Notes: generated by a model not told the origin, from the sequence alone. A stretch of DNA of 64,000 nt from CBDCYS01 sp965226185 (GCA_965226185.1 CBDDCT010000006.1:1178001-1242000); one strand, 5' to 3'. Numbered from the stretch's first letter, positions 16,996-25,054 are shown. Numbers and translations: made by a program.

Positions 16996-18315
16996 ATGAC
17001 GAGAAAAATCTGGCTTCGTCATCTGATGCTGGGCATCCCTTTGGCGGCCTTCCTGCACAGCGCCCTGCAGTTCGCTCATGCCTATTCACGAACTGTTGAC
17101 AACGACTGGGGTTTCTTTCCTGTTCATTGGGCAGCCGGAATGCTAGTCGGCTCTTTGATTCTGGCTCCGGCGTTCACAATCCAGGCTTACATCAGCGTTT
17201 GGCTTAGCCGCCGGAGCTTTGGAAAAAGCGTTCAGCTACTGGCGGGCGGGTTGACCCAGGCGGCGCTGGCCGCGCTGTGGGCCAGATTGGTGGGTATTGA
17301 ACCATCCTTGCCGGGAAATTTCTCCTTGACCCAGCCGATGATCGGCGCGGGATTTTTGGCCGGCGGCGCGGCCGCGATGTTTGCCGCCCCCAAAGGCGCC
17401 GCTCGGCCTGAGCGTCCTCAAAGGGTTGCCGAGACGGAGCAAGTATTCGGATACGGAAGCTTGCGGGCCTTCATGAACTTGGCCGCGATGATCTGCCTCG
17501 GGTCGGGAGTCGTCTTGGCGTTCCTATTGCGCGAGGGGATTCGTGAATCCTCGATCGCTTTCGGCGCATGCGCCGCTGCCGCCTTGTTCTGCCGGTGGGG
17601 CGCTTATCTGATGGGGGCGCAAGTAATCGCCGGTGAAACTTATCTCGCGTGGACCCGAGGACGGCGGGAGGTCATCATCCCGTGGGTGCGCATCACCGAG
17701 ATTCGCTCCACCATGAGCAGGCTGCTGATCCGCTCCGAGGAATCGAAAATCGTGGTCGACAAGCAGCTCGACGACTATGCATCGTGCTATGAACTCGTTC
17801 GCAAGCATGCTCCTCCTTACGCCTGGGAAACGCTCAGTCTGCCCCTGCGGTGCCGGGCCAGCCTGCTGGTTCCGGGTATCCTATTCGCCGCCGGTTCGGC
17901 CTGGCTCGCTTTCATGTGGTGGGTTGTGGACTATAGTCCTCCCAAAGACAACATCGATCTCGCGATCGTGATTTTCATGGTGATTCTGGGAGGATGCCCC
18001 GTCCCCATCGGCTTGTATATGGCTACGTTCCGTTGCGAGTTCGGCTTCCACCAGATTCGAGCAGGCTATCTGCTGAGGAGCAAAGTCCACGAGATAACGA
18101 ATCTCGTGGATATGCGCCTAACAACCGCGCACACCTCGGAAGTCGTCCAGCGTCACCCCGGAGCTATTGCGCCTCCTCTGACAGCTCAGCAGATCGAATT
18201 CCGCTTCAGGGACGGCAGAGAGTTGACGCTGTCCGCGTTCAAGATTTCAGTCGACCCGGAAGCGCTCTATCATCTCCTTCGCCGGCACTACACTCCTAGT
18301 TCTTTGACCGCTTGA
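16996..18315 (+). CDS. Membrane protein with PH-like segments; 3' end supplied by an IS
   Basis: A 439-residue protein with two blocks of hydrophobic helices (about residues 5-135 and 155-205) and a further pair near 295-350. Between and after them are soluble beta-rich stretches (WTRGRREVIIPWVRITEI; QIEFRFRDGRELTLSAF) that resemble bacterial PH-like domains. No function is recognised. It follows the FG-GAP gene by three bases and is probably cotranscribed. The last five codons and the TGA lie inside the left end of the IS630 element at 18299, so the native C-terminus is missing or altered. Confidence 0.6.
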   Translation: MTRKIWLRHLMLGIPLAAFLHSALQFAHAYSRTVDNDWGFFPVHWAAGMLVGSLILAPAFTIQAYISVWLSRRSFGKSVQLLAGGLTQAALAALWARLVGIEPSLPGNFSLTQPMIGAGFLAGGAAAMFAAPKGAARPERPQRVAETEQVFGYGSLRAFMNLAAMICLGSGVVLAFLLREGIRESSIAFGACAAAALFCRWGAYLMGAQVIAGETYLAWTRGRREVIIPWVRITEIRSTMSRLLIRSEESKIVVDKQLDDYASCYELVRKHAPPYAWETLSLPLRCRASLLVPGILFAAGSAWLAFMWWVVDYSPPKDNIDLAIVIFMVILGGCPVPIGLYMATFRCEFGFHQIRAGYLLRSKVHEITNLVDMRLTTAHTSEVVQRHPGAIAPPLTAQQIEFRFRDGRELTLSAFKISVDPEALYHLLRRHYTPSSLTA

Positions 18316-18369
18316 ACATTTTACGAAAACACATGTTCGTATCGAAATGTTTTGGGGCATACTTGAGAC

Positions 18370-18846
18370 ATGTCTCGACCCGCCCTGCGTGTTGAAGTCT
18401 CCAAGAAAGATCAGGCAGCGCTGAAGAAGCTTTTGCGTGGCGGCATCGAACAGGTCCGCGTGGCGATGCGCGCCGTTGCGTTGTTGCGGCTCGCAGAAGG
18501 AATGGGCGCGCCGCAGATCGCCGAAGTCCTGCCCCTGACGCGGCAAGCCGTGCGCAATCTCGCCCGGCACTATCAGCAAGGCGGCCTCGAACGGGCGCTC
18601 TACGACAAGCAGCGGCCCGGTGCGGCAAGCTTGCTTGCGGCCAAACAACGCCAGCGCATCATCGCCATGGTCTGCAGCGATCCGCCGCAGGGCCGCGCCC
18701 GCTGGACGGTGCGGCTGGTGGCCGAAGAAGCTATCAAGCGAGGATTGGTCCCGCGCGTCGGCCGAGAGACCATCCGCATCTTGCTGCTCAGCCACGACCT
18801 CAAGCCGTGGCGGAAAAAAAATGTGGTGCGTTCCGGAACTCGATGA
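18370..18846 (+). CDS. IS630 transposase, N-terminal helix-turn-helix part (frame 1)
   Basis: A 158-residue frame with the winged helix-turn-helix DNA-binding region of IS630 transposases (EGMGAPQIAEVLPLTRQAV and a second HTH near 100-140). It reaches KPWRKK at eight consecutive A residues (18814-18821) and then leaves the family sequence (NVVRSGTR, stop). Family members continue KPWRKKMWCVPELDEAY, which here lies one frame over. Full-length enzyme would need a one-base loss in the A-run, transcriptional slippage, or a +1 shift; see the next entry. Confidence 0.8.
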   Translation: MSRPALRVEVSKKDQAALKKLLRGGIEQVRVAMRAVALLRLAEGMGAPQIAEVLPLTRQAVRNLARHYQQGGLERALYDKQRPGAASLLAAKQRQRIIAMVCSDPPQGRARWTVRLVAEEAIKRGLVPRVGRETIRILLLSHDLKPWRKKNVVRSGTR

Positions 18847-19492
18847 AGCTTACATCGCAGGCATGGAAGATGTGCTGGAAACCTATGAGAGACCCTACAA
18901 TCCAGCGCAGCCGGTTGTCTGCTTGGACGAGAAGCCGGTGAGGCTGCACGCCGACGTTCGTCCGCCGACGCCCGCCGCGCCGGGACGCGAGGCTCGTCAA
19001 GACAGCGAGCATGAACGCCGCGGAACCGCGAATGTCTTCTGCGCGGTCGAGCCCAAAGCGGGCCGCCACTTCACCTTCGTGACGCCGGACCGCTCGGGGG
19101 TGGAGTTTGCCAAGGCGCTGTTTGAGGTGGCGATGGCCTATCCCGAGGCGGAGACGATCCACTTGGTGATGGACAACCTCTCCACGCACAGCCGCAAGTC
19201 GCTGACGGATTTGTGCGGAGAGGAATTCGGCGGAGAGATCTGGGACGCCTTCACGCCGCACTACACGCCTGTCCATGGCAGTTGGCTGAATCAGGCGGAG
19301 ATCGAGATTGGATTATTCTCGGGGCAATGTTTGGGCAAGCGGCGCATCGAAGATCTGGTGAAGCTGCGCCGCGAAGCGGCTGCCTGGAACCGCCGAGTCA
19401 ACCGCGAAGGGGTTAAGATTGACTGGAGGTTCGATCGCAAAGCCGCGCGTAGAAAGTTCGGCTACAAAAGACCACTTATCAAGCGGTCATAG
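18821..19492 (+). CDS. IS630 transposase, C-terminal DDE catalytic part (frame 2)
   Basis: About 223 residues from the ATG that ends the A8 run. The catalytic triad is visible: VCLDEKPV (first Asp), HLVMDNLSTH (second Asp) and HGSWLNQAEIE (Glu), the DDE set of IS630/Tc1 transposases. It lacks the DNA-binding half, which is in the preceding overlapping frame. The frame relation is +1 (or -2), not the usual -1, so a simple base insertion is as likely as a programmed event. The downstream end lies three bases before the terminal repeat ends. Confidence 0.8.
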   Translation: MWCVPELDEAYIAGMEDVLETYERPYNPAQPVVCLDEKPVRLHADVRPPTPAAPGREARQDSEHERRGTANVFCAVEPKAGRHFTFVTPDRSGVEFAKALFEVAMAYPEAETIHLVMDNLSTHSRKSLTDLCGEEFGGEIWDAFTPHYTPVHGSWLNQAEIEIGLFSGQCLGKRRIEDLVKLRREAAAWNRRVNREGVKIDWRFDRKAARRKFGYKRPLIKRS

Positions 19493-19497
19493 AACTA

Positions 19498-19648
19498 GAA
19501 ACTTCCGTCGGAACTGCTCGCCTGCCGCATTCTCGCGGGTTCCCGTGTTGATGTCTCGACCTTGGTACTTGAACAGCAAGTTCCCGACGTGGTGCCCGTT
19601 CTTGCGCTTGCGGAAGAGCTTGCCCATGCCTGCGCGGTAGCGTGCCAT
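19498..19648 (-). pseudogene. N-terminal stub of a tyrosine-recombinase integrase
   Basis: On the minus strand, ATG at 19648 opens about 50 codons: M-A-R-Y-R-A-G-M-G-K-L-F-R-K-R, then VGNLLFKYQGRDINTGT and EQFRRKF. This resembles the N-terminal arm-binding domain of phage-type integrases (short strands, then G-R...T-G-T). It starts five bases after the stop of the excisionase-like gene, the usual xis-int order. At 19498 it meets the TA target of IS630 element 1. On the far side of that element the frame stops after three codons, so the catalytic part is deleted, not merely displaced. Confidence 0.5.
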
Positions 19649-19915
19649 GCGGTTATTCTACTCCTTTCGTTCGTGCCGCCTTCCGAATCACTCTGTCGAG
19701 GTTCTCGACTCGATAGAGCGGCTTCGTGTTGCCCGGCAGGTGAATCGGCCTAATGTACCGGTTCTTCCTCAGTGCTTCAGGACTAATGCCCAAATACTTG
19801 GCAGCCTGCTGGCGGTCTAACAACACCGGTTGCACTTTCCGCGCTGCAATGCGCCTGTCTAGAGCAGTTTCAACTATAATATAAACGGCACTGGCGAAAC
19901 TTCGGCGCAAGGACG

Positions 19916-20341
19916 ATGGCGAGAGCTTACTCGGATGATCTGCGTCAGAAATTGATCGAGGCGCATCAGCAGGGAGACGGAAGCCTGTCGGCGTTGGCCC
20001 AGCGGTTCCACGTCAGCGAGGGCTGGGCCAGGAAGGTGTCGGCGGCGTTTTACCGCAGCGGCAGCTGGGTGCGGCCACCGTCAGGGCCGCGCGGTCCCCG
20101 CAGCAAGTTCAGCGACGAAATACGGCGGCGGCTGTATGAGTGGATCGAGGAGCAGCCGGATCTGACCTTGCAGCAGTTGCAGTCGCGGCTGCGCGGCGAA
20201 TTGGGGTTGAAGGCCAGTATCGGACGGCTGTGGAGTGTGTTGCGCGAGATGGGGCTGCGCTTAAAAAAAAGTCGGTCTACGCCGCCGAGCAGGATGTCGC
20301 CGCCGTCGCGCGGCGTCGCGCGCTCTGGCGTGAACAGGTGA
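19916..20341 (+). CDS. IS630 transposase, N-terminal HTH part (frame 1)
   Basis: A 141-residue frame. MARAYSDDLRQKLIEAHQQG and LAQRFHVSEGWARKV form the first helix-turn-helix, and LTLQQLQSRLRGELGLKAS the second, as in IS630-type IS elements. The family sequence ends at LKK within TTAAAAAAAAGTC (A run 20263-20270), after which this frame turns into Arg/Ser-rich nonsense. The catalytic half is in the -1 frame, so a -1 programmed frameshift or slippage on A8 would make the complete enzyme, a known device in this family. Confidence 0.8.
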   Translation: MARAYSDDLRQKLIEAHQQGDGSLSALAQRFHVSEGWARKVSAAFYRSGSWVRPPSGPRGPRSKFSDEIRRRLYEWIEEQPDLTLQQLQSRLRGELGLKASIGRLWSVLREMGLRLKKSRSTPPSRMSPPSRGVARSGVNR

Positions 20342-20868
20342 GCCGGATCGACCCGGATCGGTTGATTTTCCTGGACGAAAGCGGCATCACCACCAGCATG
20401 ACCCGCCGCTGCGGACGTGCTCTTGGGGGCCGCCGTGTGCGCCAAGGCGTGCCTGCGGGGCATTGGCGAACACTCAGCATCTTGGGGGCGATTCGGTCTT
20501 CCGGATGGCTGGCCGCGATGAGCATCGAGGCGGCGACCGACAGCGAGATCTTCCTCACTTATCTGGAGCGGGTGTTGGCTCCGCAACTCCAACCCGGCGA
20601 TGTCGTGGTGATGGACAATCTGGCGGCGCACAAGGTCGCCGGGGTGCGCGAGCAGATCGAATCACGCGGCGCTGAGTTGCTCTACTTGCCGCCCTACTCA
20701 CCCGACTTCAAACCCATCGAACAGTGCTGGGCCCAGATCAAGCAACACCTGCGGGCTGCCCAAGCCCGCACGCTTTCCGCCCTCGAACAAGGCCTCACCG
20801 ACGCCCTCGCCACCGTTGCTCCGCACCACGTTCAAGCTTGCTTCCGCCACTGCGGCTATGGACTATGA
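20263..20868 (+). CDS. IS630 transposase, C-terminal DDE part (-1 frame)
   Basis: About 200 residues continuing from the A8 run: KKKSVYAAEQDVAAVARRR, then LIFLDESGITTSM (first Asp), DVVVMDNLAAHKV (second Asp) and YSPDFKPIEQCWAQIK (Glu). These are the three catalytic positions of IS630 transposases. No start codon is needed if the product is made by frameshifting from the upstream frame. The gene ends 17 bases before the terminal repeat. Confidence 0.85.
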   Translation, partial: KKKSVYAAEQDVAAVARRRALWREQVSRIDPDRLIFLDESGITTSMTRRCGRALGGRRVRQGVPAGHWRTLSILGAIRSSGWLAAMSIEAATDSEIFLTYLERVLAPQLQPGDVVVMDNLAAHKVAGVREQIESRGAELLYLPPYSPDFKPIEQCWAQIKQHLRAAQARTLSALEQGLTDALATVAPHHVQACFRHCGYGL

Positions 20869-21008
20869 GAGCTCTGAATTTGCTCTAGGTCATCGAGTGC
20901 TTCGTCTGGTAGCGACTCCAAAAGAGCCTGCGCGACGTCCGCGATGCTCGCCTGCCGATCCGCGAAATTTTTCTTGGCTTTTGGCATCAAGCGCCCCAGT
21001 CGGGCTAG

Positions 21009-22755
21009 CCCGCATTTCTCATCGATTCCCGAAAACGGGGTTGGCGGGGCGCGCGGGATGGGATTTCATGGTCTTGAGGCGGCATCGCCTCTCGGCGGGG
21101 CCGCCGTGGGGCAGAAACGGCCCGGCATGCTGTCCGCGACCCTGGCCGAGGCGTTTTTCGTCTGTTTTTGGGCAAACCTCGATTGCCGCCCCTGTCGAGC
21201 CCTGTGTGCTTCAAGTATTACTTGAACTCGCCTTGCCGTTTTCAGCAGCGCCGCGGCTCCCCCCGTTCGAGATTCTCATACGCTTGGGCGAACACCCCCG
21301 CCCAGGCGTATCCCGTCGCCAGCGAAATCCACACTTTGCGCGCCGTGATCCGGATGCGCGCTCCGATCTTCAACAACCGCAGCCGGATCGTCGTGCATTG
21401 CGCCCGCGCCATCTTCGTCCCCGCCAACCCCAGCCGCCGCAGCGTCTCCAGCAAACAGTACCCGATCGATGAAAAATATAAGCGGATCTGATTCGACCGC
21501 AATAGCGCGGTCGAGGTGCGGTCGGCGAACAGCCCCAGCTGCTGCTCCTTGATGCGGTTCTCCATCTCTCCGCGGGCGCAGTAGATCGTCTCGTATAAGT
21601 GTTGCGCCGCCGCTTGCTTGGGCGTCAGCGACGTCACCACGAAACGCGGGTTTTCGCCCTTCGCCAGATACTCCGCCTTGGCCACCACCCTGCGCCCCCG
21701 CGCCCAGCTGGTTCGCGTGCGGTAGCGGAAATCCCCGAACGCCCGGGCCGCCTTGCCCCTCTTGGCGAAACGCCGCCGCGCCAGCTTCATCCGTCTCTTG
21801 ATCAGGCGCTCTAAACGCTCGTTTTTCGCCAGTCCGAACACGTAATCCACGCCCTGGTTCTCGCACCAGCTCATGATCTCGTCGCGGCAAAAACCGCTGT
21901 CGGCCCGCAGCAGGATCTCGACCTCGGGCCACACCCGCCGCAGTTGTTCGACGATGCGCCGGACCTCTTCGAGCGACCCCGCCGAGGCGTCGATGTTGGA
22001 CGGCCGCAGGCGCGCGCACAGCAACTGGTCCCCGGCGAAAATGTAGAGCGGCAGGTAGCAATAGTGTCCGTAGTAGCCGTGAAAAAAGCGCCCCTCTTGG
22101 CGGCCGTGCAGCGCGTCGTCGGTGGCGTCGAGATCGAGCACGATGCGCTCGGGCTGGCACGGCTGCGATTGAATGTAGAGCGAGGTCAGCAGACGGTCGG
22201 CCGCGCCCGTGTCGAGAACGATCTTCTTGTAACGGCTTTGCGCGCCGGCCTTGGCCGGGGTCAACTCCAGGCGGTTGAGAGTGCTCTTGCCGGCGCCCGC
22301 CTTGCCGCGGTCTTGGGCTCGGCGGCGCTGCTTGCCTTCGAGGTCTTGTTTGCCGCTCAGCAGGGCCAGCAGCGGGTCGGAGCGCAGCTGATCGTGATCG
22401 TTGAGGTCCTCATAACCCAGCGCCAGCCCGTAGACGCGCTGCGAGACCAGCTCGCGCACGCTGTGTTCGACTTGCGCGGGCTGGCGGTGATCACGGAAGC
22501 AGGCGGCGAACTGCCGCACGATGCCGCTGCGCTGTTCGGTCTGGCGCAACAGCATGGCGCCGCCGTCGGAGGTGATCATGCCGCCGTCGAAACGGGCTAC
22601 CACCTGGCGGCGGCCATGGTCGGCGAAGGTGAAGCTGGTTTGGGTACACTCTGTCATGGCAGGGGTCGCTTTCTTGCTGGCTGAAACATATTGTAATCAT
22701 TATGTTTGTGCCACAAAAGGCGGCCTTCCGCCAACCCCGCGATGAGAAATCCGGG
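21009..22755 (-). mobile_element. IS1380-family element A
   Basis: Element of 1747 bp. The left end CCCGCATTTCTCATCG matches the inverted right end CGATGAGAAATCCGGG with one mismatch, and both continue with CGGGGTTGGCGG after a short insertion in the left copy. CTAG flanks both ends (21005-21008 and 22756-22759), a 4-bp target duplication typical of the family; CTAG is palindromic, so the exact cut is uncertain by symmetry. It lies between the excisionase-like gene and the Zn-ribbon gene. Confidence 0.85.
21242..22657 (-). CDS. IS1380-family transposase
   Basis: A 471-residue DDE transposase. The N-terminal part QVVARFDGGMITSDGGAMLL and VYGLALGYEDLNDHDQLRSD is the hallmark of IS1380 enzymes. 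Catalytic aspartates are in IVLDLDATDDALHGRQEG and LLRADSGFCRDEIMSW, and the glutamate is in CARGEMENRIKEQQLGLFADR. It is apparently intact and full length. It binds the terminal repeats and moves the element by cut and paste. It is related to, but clearly distinct from, the transposases at 30842, 46811 and 60191. Confidence 0.9.
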   Translation of the reverse strand: MTECTQTSFTFADHGRRQVVARFDGGMITSDGGAMLLRQTEQRSGIVRQFAACFRDHRQPAQVEHSVRELVSQRVYGLALGYEDLNDHDQLRSDPLLALLSGKQDLEGKQRRRAQDRGKAGAGKSTLNRLELTPAKAGAQSRYKKIVLDTGAADRLLTSLYIQSQPCQPERIVLDLDATDDALHGRQEGRFFHGYYGHYCYLPLYIFAGDQLLCARLRPSNIDASAGSLEEVRRIVEQLRRVWPEVEILLRADSGFCRDEIMSWCENQGVDYVFGLAKNERLERLIKRRMKLARRRFAKRGKAARAFGDFRYRTRTSWARGRRVVAKAEYLAKGENPRFVVTSLTPKQAAAQHLYETIYCARGEMENRIKEQQLGLFADRTSTALLRSNQIRLYFSSIGYCLLETLRRLGLAGTKMARAQCTTIRLRLLKIGARIRITARKVWISLATGYAWAGVFAQAYENLERGEPRRC

Positions 22756-22769
22756 CTAGTTGTCAGTAC

Positions 22770-23087
22770 CTACTCAGCGGAATCGATCGAATCCGCTCTC
22801 CCTGCGTGTCCAAGCCTTCGGTTCGTATTGCGACCACAACCGGTGCAGAGATCACCATCCCAAGGTGTCTCCGAGCCGCAGCGCCGACAGAACCGGAGGG
22901 AGAGTCTTGCGGCTTCTGCGACGGCGTGGTTGACCATTGGCCTTCCCTGGTGGCTGGAAAGTCGCGCCAGTCCATGAATGACAGATGTGAACTCACGCGC
23001 GTCCTCGGGCGAATATGACGGATTCGCTGCCCCATCGGCGTGTTTGCCCGTAGTGGTGGTAGTCATGGTAGTGAGGTTGTTTTCCAT
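22770..23087 (-). CDS. Zinc-ribbon protein of the integrative element
   Basis: A 105-residue protein with a strong ribosome site (AAGGAGGAAATAA before ATG 23087). The N-terminus is Thr-rich, and the middle (SYSPEDAREFTSVIHGLARL) looks helical. The C-terminal third holds FCRRCGSETPWDGDLCTGCG, a four-cysteine zinc ribbon. It follows the primase gene on the same strand by 64 bases and is probably part of the same replication operon. Function unknown; a DNA-binding or regulatory role is only a guess. Its stop is ten bases from the IS1380 insertion. Confidence 0.6.
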   Translation of the reverse strand: MENNLTTMTTTTTGKHADGAANPSYSPEDAREFTSVIHGLARLSSHQGRPMVNHAVAEAARLSLRFCRRCGSETPWDGDLCTGCGRNTNRRLGHAGRADSIDSAE

Positions 23088-23151
23088 TTATTTCCTCCTT
23101 CCAGCCAGATCCCTAGGAAAATACAAGTTCAGATCACCTTCACTACCGTGA

Positions 23152-24708
23152 CTACCGAACCACGCCCCTGAGTCTGATCCCGGCGTAAAACCAATCCTGC
23201 TTCCCCCTTGGGCCCCTCCGCGTTTTCTTGATGTCGGGAAACGCTCCCGTGAAAGCCTTGCCGAATTGGGCCGCGGTCATCACCGGCCTGCCAGCCCGTT
23301 CGGCCTCCTTGTTGTACCGCCGACGTACTTCGGACACTGCCACCGTGGCCTTCGGCTGCCGGATCACCTCTCGACTCAGCCAGATCAAGAAATGGTCTGT
23401 CACTTCGCGGAATTCCTGCCTGGCCTTTCGCATGCTCGCCGACTCCGTGAAGCGGCCCCTTTTGCGTAGTCTCCGCAATGCCTTCAGCGCCTTGTTCATG
23501 ACGCCTGAAAGCTCCGCGGGATCAGCAAGCTGGGCATCCAATTGGTTACGGGGAATCTCTTTTTCCGTGCCGCGAAACTTGTTCTCGAAGGGAATCACCA
23601 GCCAACGGTCCCAAAAGGCTTCGGATATATCTTTGCTTCGTGGAGGGTGATTCGCCGAAAAGGCGAGTCGGACGAACGGGAGAAACGAAAAGGGGGACTT
23701 GAACTTGTACTCGGCTTCGAGTCGGTCTCCGCCGGTGACGCCCTTGAAGATGGCAGTATCTTCCACATGCTTGCTCGGAAGATCAGCGCTTATGTTGGCC
23801 AGTTTTCCAACCAACTGGGCCGTTGCAAAGCGATTTCCCTCCAACTTCTGTAGGTCCACCGTTGAAACGTTATCCTGCCCGAGCAATGCCGTGGCGCCCG
23901 TCAGGTATGTGCTCTTGCCGGTTCCTCCGTCGCCCAGGAAGAGGAAAGCTTTCTGCCGCGAACGATCGGGAACCATGAAATCTCCCAGGATCTGCCACGC
24001 CAGTGCATGGGCATCTCTCGGGAAAACCTCCGGCACGAACCGATCCCAGGCTGGGCACTTCGCCGTGCGATCGAAGCGAACCGGTAACTGGATCGACGAA
24101 AGGTGGTCGGGTGAGTGGGGACGCAGCTTGCCTGTTCTGACATCCAGCAGCCCGTTCAATACGTTCACTACATCGGTGGGGGGACGGTCCCACAACAAGG
24201 GCGAATCCACAAGTACGTACTTGACAACCTCTTTGGCCAATGTACTCCGCCACTGATCGAGCATTCCCCAACTACGCAAGAGTGCTTTCACCCGCCTCTT
24301 GACAAGGTCGTCGCCATTCCTGACGTAGCGTCCTCCCTCGAAGACGTAGAGGCCGTCGCCTCGATCTTTGGCAAAGTGCTCGGTCTTGACGATCTCCTCC
24401 CCCAATACATCCGGCGTGATGTCGTCTTCCGGATCGACTGGCGGGTGGCTTGCGTCCACCTGTTCATCTTCATCCGCTTTGTTTGTCGGAAAGATCTGTT
24501 CGTATAGTTCGGAAGGAATCTGCCGGCGATATTTTTGAATCAAGCGCTTCGCCCCCCGCGCCTCGGACCTGCTCAGGGTTTTTTGGGAAGCCAGCTGAAG
24601 CCCACGATCAGCATCATGTTTGCTGAAGCCCATGCCGTCTCTTGATTGAGCACCATCGCAGCTCTGCGCAATGTGCTTGAGAGCTTGGTGGATCGCCTGA
24701 CGCGGCAA
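23152..24708 (-). CDS. D5/P4-type primase-helicase of a phage or integrative element
   Basis: A 518-residue protein. The N-terminal part (DGMGFSKHDADRGL, AKRLIQKYRRQIP) is the usual lead-in of phage/plasmid primases. Residues about 110-240 correspond to the D5_N region. AFLFLGDGGTGKSTYL at about 260 is the Walker A loop of a superfamily 3 helicase, followed by a Walker B-type NISADLPSK and FVRLAFSANHPPRSKD with sensor Asn. The C-terminus (SEVRRRYNKEAERAGRPV) is a winged helix typical of this group. Such enzymes start replication of satellites and integrated elements. It is flanked by an XRE regulator and a zinc-ribbon gene on the same strand, with xis and int remnants downstream. Confidence 0.85.
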   Translation of the reverse strand: MPRQAIHQALKHIAQSCDGAQSRDGMGFSKHDADRGLQLASQKTLSRSEARGAKRLIQKYRRQIPSELYEQIFPTNKADEDEQVDASHPPVDPEDDITPDVLGEEIVKTEHFAKDRGDGLYVFEGGRYVRNGDDLVKRRVKALLRSWGMLDQWRSTLAKEVVKYVLVDSPLLWDRPPTDVVNVLNGLLDVRTGKLRPHSPDHLSSIQLPVRFDRTAKCPAWDRFVPEVFPRDAHALAWQILGDFMVPDRSRQKAFLFLGDGGTGKSTYLTGATALLGQDNVSTVDLQKLEGNRFATAQLVGKLANISADLPSKHVEDTAIFKGVTGGDRLEAEYKFKSPFSFLPFVRLAFSANHPPRSKDISEAFWDRWLVIPFENKFRGTEKEIPRNQLDAQLADPAELSGVMNKALKALRRLRKRGRFTESASMRKARQEFREVTDHFLIWLSREVIRQPKATVAVSEVRRRYNKEAERAGRPVMTAAQFGKAFTGAFPDIKKTRRGPRGKQDWFYAGIRLRGVVR

Positions 24709-24780
24709 AGAACGCGACGGTGTCGCGCTTGCCTGATTATGATGTTGTTAGCAAGGTTGCACCTCAATAAAACCTGTAAG

Positions 24781-24811
24781 CGCCCAGCGGAATCCCCATT
24801 TCTGCTGGGCG
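24781..24811. terminator. Putative terminator hairpin
   Basis: CGCCCAGC (24781-24788) and GCTGGGCG (24804-24811) form an eight-base stem. On the plus strand TTTCTGTGTT follows; on the minus strand the stem lies 12 bases after the XRE gene's stop and is followed by CTTACAGGTTTT. Its position suggests it ends XRE transcription before the primase gene. Confidence 0.5.
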
Positions 24812-24823
24812 TTTCTGTGTTGA

Positions 24824-25054
24824 CTATCCCATCGGCCATCCCACTGCGGCCGCAACCTCCGCGACCTTCTTATGAGCCTCGATGAGTGCATCAAGAGCGG
24901 CCGTGAGCCGAGTCATCTCCGAGTCACGGGGTTGCAGATAACCCCTCTCGACGGCAGACAGCCGCGCTCGATCACCCCCCCCCGCCCTCGCACAGAGCAA
25001 GGTGCCCGGAACAGCAGCCTCTGTTCGTTTCAGCCTAAGTTCTTTGCCAGTCAT
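24824..25054 (-). CDS. XRE-family helix-turn-helix regulator
   Basis: A 76-residue protein. MTGKELRLKRTEAAVPGTLL and RARLSAVERGYLQPRDSEM form the classic Cro/CI-type helix-turn-helix (recognition helix RARLSAVERGY), and the C-terminal helix LTAALDALIEAHKKVAEVAA completes a small phage-type repressor domain. A run of eight C (GGG codons) replaces the usual residues in the turn between helices, possibly a local slip. It heads the minus-strand element operon and likely controls it. No operator was identified. Confidence 0.7.
   Translation of the reverse strand: MTGKELRLKRTEAAVPGTLLCARAGGGDRARLSAVERGYLQPRDSEMTRLTAALDALIEAHKKVAEVAAAVGWPMG

Larger units (their letters stand above)
18299..19495 (+). 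mobile_element. IS630-family element 1
   Basis: Element of 1197 bp bounded by terminal inverted repeats GTTCTTTGACCGCTTGA (left) and its complement with one mismatch at 19479-19495. It is flanked by TA on both sides (18297-18298 and 19496-19497), the IS630/Tc1 target. It encodes a DDE transposase in two frames. It separates the end of the membrane-protein gene from an integrase stub. Confidence 0.9.
19862..20885 (+). mobile_element. IS630-family element 2
   Basis: Element of 1024 bp. The ends read GAGCAGTTTCA... and ...TGAATTTGCTC, which are imperfect inverted repeats (GAGCARWTTCA) continuing to a second matching block CGGCActGGCG near 19889 and 20850. TA flanks at 19860-19861 and 20886-20887 are the target duplication; removing one restores an open 102-codon gene, which proves the boundaries. 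Confidence 0.9.
19653..20987 (-). pseudogene. Excisionase-like HTH protein gene split by IS630 element 2
   Basis: Two exon-like parts, 20987-20886 and 19859-19653, rejoin in frame if the 1024-bp IS and one TA copy are removed. The result is 309 bases encoding 102 residues. The joined junction reads EALDDLDRRIAARKVQP, and the second part contains LLDRQQAAKYLGISPEALRK and LYRVENLDRVIRKA, the helix-turn-helix of MerR/excisionase-like proteins. A GGGG motif lies nine bases before the ATG at 20987. In the present state the upstream part reads into the IS, and the downstream part could only start inside it. It was probably the directionality factor of the integrative element. Confidence 0.65.

Noticed and set aside
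24573..24839. Minus-strand frame between XRE and primase as a separate gene
   Set aside because: It overlaps the primase N-terminus in another frame, has no ribosome site and spans the terminator hairpin.
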